Positions 59,074 through 64,000 of a DNA stretch of 64,000 nt are shown piece by piece. Source of the stretch: Erythrobacter sp. (GTDB lineage: Bacteria; Pseudomonadota; Alphaproteobacteria; Sphingomonadales; Sphingomonadaceae). The position numbers and the translations under genes are program-made. The notes under the pieces were generated by a model. It had not been told where the DNA came from, searched no databases, and saw only the letters and a list, made by a program, of their open reading frames with translations. The stretch spans positions 56,693-120,692 of the forward strand of contig JAHEAV010000006.1 of assembly GCA_024642565.1 (NCBI GenBank), in the 5' to 3' direction. The number at the start of each line of letters is the position of its first letter. Position 1 is the stretch's first letter.

Positions 59074-59562
59074 ATGCCGGAACCTACACCAACCGAATAT
59101 GCCGCCGCCGCCCGCGCGAAAAAGAGGGCGGAAGCCGAATCAATCGGCATTGACGGTGCGTATATTTCTGCCCTGGTTGAAGATTTTTATGACCGCGTCC
59201 GGATTGATCCGTTGCTTGGGCCGATCTTTGATGAACGTGTGCAGGATTGGCCGCACCATCTTGGCCAGATGAAGGCGTTCTGGCGTTCCATTCTGCATAA
59301 CAGCGGCGAATATTCGGGTAATCCGATGCAGAAGCATATGGCGATCCCGGGCCTGGATTCGGCCCATTTTTCCCGCTGGCTTGAATTATTCTACGCCACC
59401 TTGCGCGAACTCGATCAAACCATCGCCGGTAATGGCTCTGCACTCGCCGAAGTGGCTGGGAAGGCCCGAAATATTGCCGCCAGCCTCCTCCTTGCTGGCG
59501 TCCGCAAGGGCGATGGCCTGGAACGTTTTAACGCTGAAAAGGAATTACCCAATGTTTCGTGA
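59074..59562 (+). CDS. Group III truncated haemoglobin
   Basis: A 162-residue protein. After an Ala/Lys/Glu-rich N-terminal extension of about 22 residues comes a trHb3 domain: VEDFYDRVRIDPLLGPIF, MKAFWRSILHNSGEYSGNPMQKH with proximal His88, and HFSRWLELFYATL. Group III globins bind oxygen and nitric oxide; several protect against nitrosative stress. The next gene overlaps its end by 11 bp. Confidence 0.92.
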   Translation: MPEPTPTEYAAAARAKKRAEAESIGIDGAYISALVEDFYDRVRIDPLLGPIFDERVQDWPHHLGQMKAFWRSILHNSGEYSGNPMQKHMAIPGLDSAHFSRWLELFYATLRELDQTIAGNGSALAEVAGKARNIAASLLLAGVRKGDGLERFNAEKELPNVS

Positions 59563-60007
59563 TCCTGATGCCGGGTCCGTCGCCAACCAAACCGACCCCA
59601 AGCCTGGTGGGGAAGGGCAGGAAAATGTACGATCTTCGCATTCCCCCTCTCTGGTGGGCGGATTACAGGCCGGTTTCGAACTGCCCCGCTCTGTTTGGCA
59701 CTTGATGATCGGGTGCTATGCCGTGTTCTTTGCTTCACTGTTTCTGGTGACAGCTGGAAGCAGCAACGCGATTTTTGTGATCGTGATCTCGGTGCTGTAT
59801 TCGGCGATGTATTTTGGAACTGCGCAGATCCTCAACGCAATTGGCGGGCAGGAGGCACCGTCTCCGCTTGATCGGGGGAAAAAACTAGCGACCTCCACCG
59901 GACCGATGGAGCGGGCCGCGGTCTATGGGCAAGTCTTGATCGTTCCCGCTGCGGTCGCAATTTTCGGTGTCACCATTGCCATGATCTGCGCATTTATCAT
60001 GCCCTGA
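59552..60007 (+). CDS. Membrane protein linked to the truncated haemoglobin
   Basis: A 151-residue protein: a hydrophilic N-terminus (Asp/Pro/Gly/Ser, 1-40), then three hydrophobic segments (about 48-68, 72-90 and 125-148). ATG 59552 has AAAAGGAA upstream inside the haemoglobin end. I do not recognise the family. Overlap with the haemoglobin gene suggests cotranslation and a role in the same nitric oxide or haem response. Confidence 0.8.
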   Translation: MFRDPDAGSVANQTDPKPGGEGQENVRSSHSPSLVGGLQAGFELPRSVWHLMIGCYAVFFASLFLVTAGSSNAIFVIVISVLYSAMYFGTAQILNAIGGQEAPSPLDRGKKLATSTGPMERAAVYGQVLIVPAAVAIFGVTIAMICAFIMP

Positions 60008-60012
60008 ATGAC

Positions 60013-60092
60013 GCGCGCGACAGTATTTCGCGCGCTTCACATGGCCCCCGCCTGTCCGCACTGCCGCCTGAGAGCCGCAGTGCGGACAGGCG
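60013..60092. other. Two adjacent stable hairpins after the haemoglobin operon
   Basis: First: GCGCGCGA (60013-60020) with TCGCGCGC (60028-60035), 7-base loop. Second: a perfect 16-bp stem, 60049-60064 with 60077-60092, 12-base loop. Neither has a T-run, so simple intrinsic termination is not supported. They lie between two oppositely regulated units in a 203-bp gap. Confidence 0.75.
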
Positions 60093-60153
60093 ATTGACAC
60101 GCAATATGCCCGGTCCAGGCGAGAGATAATCTCCATTCATTTGGCGTTCAGTT

Positions 60154-60184
60154 TACATCTGTAGTTTTGAAGTCTACAGATGTA
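60154..60184. promoter_or_regulatory. Paired BlaI-type operator upstream of blaI-like gene
   Basis: TACATCTGTAG (60154-60164) and CTACAGATGTA (60174-60184) are perfect inverted copies separated by 9 bases. Each arm is itself a TACA-N2-TGTA dyad, the core of BlaI/MecI sites. It lies 26 bp before the regulator start codon. This indicates autoregulation of the blaI-like/blaR1-like pair. Confidence 0.75.
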
Positions 60185-60210
60185 GTCATTATGACTGAAG
60201 GACGCTGAAA

Positions 60211-60597
60211 ATGCCCGGTGAACAGGACAAACCCGAACGCATTTCCGATGCCGAATATGCGGTGATGGAGGCGTTGTGGCTACGCAGCCCGCTGACAGCT
60301 TTGGAAGTATGCGATGAAGTATGCGAGAAGCGCGATTGGAGCCTGGCCACGGTCAAGACTTTGCTTTCCCGCTTGGTCGTCAAGCAGGCCGTATCGACAG
60401 TGCCGGACGGCCGCCGCTTTCTCTATTCCCCGCTGATCGAACGGGCGGAATATGCCGGTTCGGAATCGCGGAGGTTGGTCGACCGCTTGTTCGGTGGCCG
60501 CGCTGCGCCATTGTTCGCACAATTGGCGGAAGCTGAGGCGCTGACCGAATCCGACATCTCCGAAATTGAAGCCCTTCTGAAGGAGCTGCGCAAATGA
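60211..60597 (+). CDS. BlaI/MecI/CopY-family transcriptional repressor
   Basis: A 128-residue winged-helix repressor: ISDAEYAVMEALWLRSPLTALEV, TVKTLLSRLVVKQAVSTVPDGRRFLYSP, then a dimerisation helix. Members repress beta-lactamase or metal genes until cleaved after BlaR1-type signalling. Its stop overlaps the start of the BlaR1-like gene as ATGA. The paired operator just upstream supports direct autorepression. Confidence 0.92.
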   Translation: MPGEQDKPERISDAEYAVMEALWLRSPLTALEVCDEVCEKRDWSLATVKTLLSRLVVKQAVSTVPDGRRFLYSPLIERAEYAGSESRRLVDRLFGGRAAPLFAQLAEAEALTESDISEIEALLKELRK

Positions 60598-62213
60598 CGG
60601 AATGGCTGATTGAAACGCTTGTCTGGACCGGTGTCCTGATCGCGCTGGTCTTGCTTGTCCGCCTGCCGGTTGGCCGATATCTCGGGCCGAAATCGGCTTA
60701 CGCCTTGTGGTCACTTCCGCTGTTACGCCTGTTGCTGCCGCCTGTGGTGTTGCCTTCCTGGCTCGCGCCTGAGGCAGCTACTCCGGCGGCGGCGCAAATC
60801 GCCACCGAAACCTTTGTAGTCATTGCCGAACCAGTTGGTGCAACAGCAGCTACCGCCGCACCGGTCGCTTGGGTGCCGATCCTGCTAGCGGTCTGGTTGG
60901 TCGGTGCGGCGGGCTTCCTTGCCCTTCGTTTTCATGCCTATTTCCAAATGCGCCGGGAACTGCTGGCTCAAGGGCGTCCCGTTGGGGAAGCCGGAGCAGT
61001 GCGGATAATTGAGTCCCCTGCAGCAACAGCCCCGCTTGCCTTTGGCGTGCTGGATAAGGTGGTGGCCCTGCCGCCGGGCTTTATGGCTCTGACAGATCGC
61101 AGATTGCGTGATCTGGCGCTTGAGCATGAGCTTGCCCACCATTCATCGCATGATTTGCTTGCCAATATGGCCGTGCAACCCTTGTTCGCTTTACACTGGT
61201 TCAACCCTTTGGCCTGGTTGGGCTGGCGTGCCATGCGCCGCGACCAGGAAGCGGCGTGTGATGCCCGCGTAGTGTCACAGCACAGTGCCGAAGAACGGGC
61301 AAACTATGCCACTGTAATCGCCAGTTTTGCCGCTGGACCGGCGGTTGCGCTGGCCGCGCCCATGGCCTGCCCGGTGCTGGGCGACAAATCGATAATCCAC
61401 CGTTTGAGGAGCCTCACAATGAATGATATCTCCCCACGTCGCCGCCTGGCCGGGCGAGGGATACTGCTAGCCGCGCTTCTCGCACTGCCACTGACTGCGT
61501 CGATTTCCTATGCCGATGCGGCGACCGGACCAGACGCGGGCGCACCGCCAGCACCGCCCGCACCGCCGCCGGCGCCATCGGCCCCGTCAGCTCCGGAAGC
61601 GCCTGAGCCGCCGGCTCCACCATCGGTTGCCGAAGCCATGGCCAATGGCGAATTCGAAACTGTCTATAATGATGCCGACAAGGACGGATCTGGCAAAAAG
61701 CGCCATGTAATCATCATGCGAAGCAAGAGCGACGACGGCGCTGCGCCGAAGGATGGTGAAGTGCGGCGCGTTATTCGCTTTACCGGCGATAGTACCGCAG
61801 AAGGGCATGACTTGCAGTGGAAGGAAGTCGAAATCCGTCTTCGCGATCTTGACGACCTGAAAGAACTGGAAAGTCTCAAATCCCTCAAAGAGCTTGAACA
61901 ACTGGACAGGCTCTCTGCAATTGAACTCAAGGATGCTGATTCCTTCACATTCACCAATTCTTCGGCAGCCGGTACGGGCCCGAAAATCATTATGGCCTGC
62001 AAAAGCCGCGAGGCAGTTTCGTCCTCGACCGCCAATGGCAAGCAGGCGCCCGTGGTAGTGTGTCAGAAGCGCAATCTGGCCGAAGCGGCGCAAGGATTAC
62101 GCAAAGCGCGCGAAGAAATCGCCGGTCAGGAAGACCTGTCCAAGGAAATTCGGACAAAGATCCTTGCGTCGCTTGATGCGGAGATTGCGCGCCTCACCGC
62201 CCTGAAAAAGTAG
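60594..62213 (+). CDS. BlaR1-like M56 metallopeptidase with novel periplasmic domain
   Basis: A 539-residue membrane protein. Two N-terminal helices and a third near 92-110 precede the M56 zinc site HELAHH (His178-Glu179-His182) and the distal Glu in RRDQEAACDARV (Glu219). A fourth helix (about 288-306) leads to the exterior. In BlaR1/MecR1 a penicillin-binding domain follows. Here instead there is a Pro/Ala-rich linker (312-344) and a ~190-residue domain with no SxxK motif. That domain has a leucine-rich charged helix (about 410-445), Cys469 and Cys490, and a C-terminal charged helix. It probably senses something other than beta-lactams. Confidence 0.87.
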   Translation: MTEWLIETLVWTGVLIALVLLVRLPVGRYLGPKSAYALWSLPLLRLLLPPVVLPSWLAPEAATPAAAQIATETFVVIAEPVGATAATAAPVAWVPILLAVWLVGAAGFLALRFHAYFQMRRELLAQGRPVGEAGAVRIIESPAATAPLAFGVLDKVVALPPGFMALTDRRLRDLALEHELAHHSSHDLLANMAVQPLFALHWFNPLAWLGWRAMRRDQEAACDARVVSQHSAEERANYATVIASFAAGPAVALAAPMACPVLGDKSIIHRLRSLTMNDISPRRRLAGRGILLAALLALPLTASISYADAATGPDAGAPPAPPAPPPAPSAPSAPEAPEPPAPPSVAEAMANGEFETVYNDADKDGSGKKRHVIIMRSKSDDGAAPKDGEVRRVIRFTGDSTAEGHDLQWKEVEIRLRDLDDLKELESLKSLKELEQLDRLSAIELKDADSFTFTNSSAAGTGPKIIMACKSREAVSSSTANGKQAPVVVCQKRNLAEAAQGLRKAREEIAGQEDLSKEIRTKILASLDAEIARLTALKK

Positions 62214-62241
62214 GAATCCCGGTTAATTTCGGGCGCAATGC

Positions 62242-62284
62242 GCGTGGGAAGCAGTGTTTGGGCTGCCTCCCACGCTAATTTTTT
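62242..62284 (+). terminator. Intrinsic terminator after the BlaR1-like gene
   Basis: GCGTGGGAAGCAG (62242-62254) pairs with CTGCCTCCCACGC (62263-62275) with one mismatch, followed by TAATTTTTTG. It also lies just past the end of the convergent metallopeptidase gene. Confidence 0.82.
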
Positions 62285-62289
62285 GCCAA

Positions 62290-63162
62290 CTATGTTCCGG
62301 AGAAGGTGTCGCACTGGTCCTCATTACCGGTTTCGAGACCCCGTTTTAGCCAGTACATGCGCTGCGCGCTGGTTCCGTGGGTAAAGCTTTCCGGGCTGAT
62401 CTGCTGCCCGGCGTTGCGCTGAAGCGTATCATCACCAATTGCAGCGGCGGCGGTCATGCCTTCCTGCATATCGCCCGGCTCGATCAGGTTGCGGTTCTTG
62501 CCCGCCCAAACACCGGCATAGCAATCCGCCTGGAGTTCCATCTGCACCTGCAGCCGATTGGCACGGCCCGGGTTCTGCTGCTGCGCGCTGCGGACCTGAT
62601 CGGCCATGCCGGTCAATTTCTGGATATGGTGGCCATATTCATGCGCAATAACGTAATAGCGTGCGAAATCACCGCCTGCACCCAGTTGCCGGGCCATCGT
62701 GTCGTAGAAGGCTGTATCGATGTAGATCGTCTGATCGGCCGGACAATAAAATGGCCCCATTGCACTGGACGCTGCGCCACAGCCTGATCGGGTCTGGCCA
62801 CTGAAAAGCTCCAGTATGGGCTGGTCAAAAGGGATTTGGGCTTGCCGGAACAATGGCTGCCATGTGTCATTCAGTGAACTCAACGCATTGCAGGCTTCCA
62901 GCGCATAGGGGCCGTCCCGGCACACTTCGGTGCCCTCTGCACCAACTTGCTGACCAGTTTGTTGGCCCTGCGTTTGCTGCTGTATCCCGTCGATAGCCCC
63001 GATGGTTTGCAAGGGGTCCGCGCCAAATACGAAATAGGCCACCAATGCGATCAGTACGGTCCCGCATCCAATCTTTCCCCCTCCGCCGCCGGGAAAGCTG
63101 CCGCCGCCTCCGCCCCCCCTGCGAACGCGAATGTTTGACGGGTTGAATTCATTGAGTTTCAT
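62290..63162 (-). CDS. YpfJ/KPN_02809-type neutral zinc metallopeptidase
   Basis: A 290-residue protein: a basic N-terminus, a Gly-rich run (RRGGGGGGSFPGGGGG), one membrane helix (about 35-50), a Gln-rich linker, then a metallopeptidase domain with YVIAHEYGHHIQKLTGM (HExxH) and ADCYAGVWAGK. Family members sit in the inner membrane and their substrates are unknown. ATG 63162 is chosen because homologues start MKLN or MRLN; ATG 63174 adds four residues. Confidence 0.88.
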   Translation of the reverse strand: MKLNEFNPSNIRVRRGGGGGGSFPGGGGGKIGCGTVLIALVAYFVFGADPLQTIGAIDGIQQQTQGQQTGQQVGAEGTEVCRDGPYALEACNALSSLNDTWQPLFRQAQIPFDQPILELFSGQTRSGCGAASSAMGPFYCPADQTIYIDTAFYDTMARQLGAGGDFARYYVIAHEYGHHIQKLTGMADQVRSAQQQNPGRANRLQVQMELQADCYAGVWAGKNRNLIEPGDMQEGMTAAAAIGDDTLQRNAGQQISPESFTHGTSAQRMYWLKRGLETGNEDQCDTFSGT

Positions 63163-63281
63163 GCAGCGCCCCATGACCGGTTTTCAACAAAGCGTAGAGA
63201 CTGTAGCGTTATTACTGGACAGGGGGAATAACCGCCGCAAAACAGCATTCCTGTCCCACCACTATGTATATCGAGGTTTGA

Positions 63282-64000
63282 ATGTTCCTGTCCGGCAAGC
63301 GCGCACTCGTAACTGGCTCTACTTCGGGCATCGGCCTCGCCATTGCGCGCGCCTTGGCCGGTGAAGGCGCAGATGTTGTTCTGACGGGCTTTGGCGAGGC
63401 CGAGATGATTGCGGGGCTGTGCGCAGAACTGGGCGCGACGCATGTCGCAGCCGATCTGATCACGGCGGCAGGATGCGAGGAATTGATGGCGCAGGCTGGC
63501 CCGATTGATATTCTGGTCAACAATGCAGGCATGCAACATGTCGCGCCGGTGGATGAATTCCCGACGGACAAATGGGATGCGATCATTGCCCTCAATCTAA
63601 CCGCCGCTTTCCACACCACGCGGCTGGCCGTACCGCATATGCGTGCCGCTGGCTGGGGGCGGATCATCAATACGGCGAGCGCCCATTCGAAAACGGCATC
63701 GCCCTTCAAGAGCGCATATAATGCGTCGAAGCACGGGCTCGACGGGTTTACCAAGACCATTGCGTTGGAACTGGCGCAGACAGGCGTCACCGCCAATTGC
63801 ATCAGTCCCGGTTATGTCTGGACCCCGCTTATCGAAGGGCAGATCCCCGACACGATGAAGGCCCGTGGTCTGACTCGCGATCAAGTGATCAATGATGTGT
63901 TGCTGGCAAAGCAGCCGACCAAGAAATTCGTCCAGCCCGCTGAAGTGGGCGCGCTGGCCGCGTTCCTGTGCCGTGACGAAGCGGGCAATGTGACCGGTGC
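63282..64000 (+). CDS. bdhA: D-3-hydroxybutyrate dehydrogenase, 3' end outside the window
   Basis: The frame is open from ATG 63282 to the last base, giving 239 residues of an SDR. TGSTSGIGLAIARALAGEG binds NAD. NNAGMQHVAPVDEFP, INTASAHSKTASPFKSAYNASKHG and CISPGYVWTPLIEGQIPD are specific to 3-hydroxybutyrate dehydrogenases. It oxidises 3-hydroxybutyrate, the monomer released from PHB, to acetoacetate. About 20 C-terminal residues are missing. It is divergent from the metallopeptidase. Confidence 0.93.
   Translation, partial: MFLSGKRALVTGSTSGIGLAIARALAGEGADVVLTGFGEAEMIAGLCAELGATHVAADLITAAGCEELMAQAGPIDILVNNAGMQHVAPVDEFPTDKWDAIIALNLTAAFHTTRLAVPHMRAAGWGRIINTASAHSKTASPFKSAYNASKHGLDGFTKTIALELAQTGVTANCISPGYVWTPLIEGQIPDTMKARGLTRDQVINDVLLAKQPTKKFVQPAEVGALAAFLCRDEAGNVTG

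Noticed and set aside
54133..62213. Direct control of the B3 metallo-beta-lactamase by the BlaI/BlaR1-like pair
   Set aside because: They are 5 kb apart, in different transcripts, and I see no TACA-N2-TGTA paired site upstream of the SDR-MBL string. It remains testable but unsupported.

Overview
The window is a contiguous piece of an alphaproteobacterial chromosome, moderately GC-rich and densely coded. Protein style and gene order point to Sphingomonadales (Sphingomonadaceae or Erythrobacteraceae): an Fo-only atpI-atpB-atpE-b'-b operon, an sdhC-sdhD-sdhA block, many S9/M2 peptidases and alpha/beta hydrolases, and an FYDLN-type acidic protein. This placement is an inference from familiarity; no 16S gene is present. 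I saw no insertion sequence, phage gene, CRISPR array or rRNA.

Layout. 1-1.9 kb: end of a YdbH/YnbE/YdbL envelope operon. 2.0-4.7 kb: Fo part of ATP synthase. 4.7-10 kb, minus strand: gloB, rpsA, cmk, a small membrane protein and aroA. 10.1-14.9 kb, plus strand: an acidic zinc-ribbon protein, tRNA-Ala(GGC), then ffh-rpsP-rimM-cutA-trmD-rplS. 14.9-24.5 kb: peptidase and hydrolase genes, asd, a lipoprotein, and a RimB-like/RimK pair. 24.5-27.9 kb, minus strand: a histidine-containing membrane protein, amn, and rpsF-rpsR-rplI. 28-35.9 kb: a DUF808 protein, divergent mpl-like and ldcA-like murein genes, fabD-fabG, dnaN and two small-family genes. 35.9-41.7 kb, minus strand: a D-aminoacylase-like amidohydrolase, an FprA-type reductase, then phaZ and a class II phaC. 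41.9-51.9 kb: lepA, a PAS-GGDEF-EAL-PilZ protein, a LuxR-type receptor, bamD, recN and ligA. 51.9-55.7 kb, minus strand: a TauE-like exporter, a small orphan, and an SDR / subclass B3 metallo-beta-lactamase / prmA overlapping string. 55.8-58.5 kb: sdhC-sdhD-sdhA closed by a terminator, with no sdhB. 58.6-60 kb: an NsrR-like repressor divergent from a group III truncated haemoglobin and a membrane protein. 60.1-62.2 kb: a BlaI/BlaR1-like pair behind a paired operator. 62.3-64 kb: a YpfJ-type metallopeptidase and the start of a 3-hydroxybutyrate dehydrogenase gene that runs off the window.

How it works together. Most of the window is core metabolism and information processing. The accessory interest lies in four small control modules: S6 modification (rimB-like/rimK, with rpsF 3 kb away), nitric oxide response (nsrR-like/trHb), an antirepressor-protease switch (blaI/blaR1-like) whose sensor domain is not a penicillin-binding domain, and a LuxR receptor without a synthase nearby. 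Polyhydroxyalkanoate synthesis, depolymerisation and hydroxybutyrate oxidation are all represented. I saw no convincing wholly new multi-gene system; the BlaR1-like sensor and its neighbours are the best candidates for undescribed biology.
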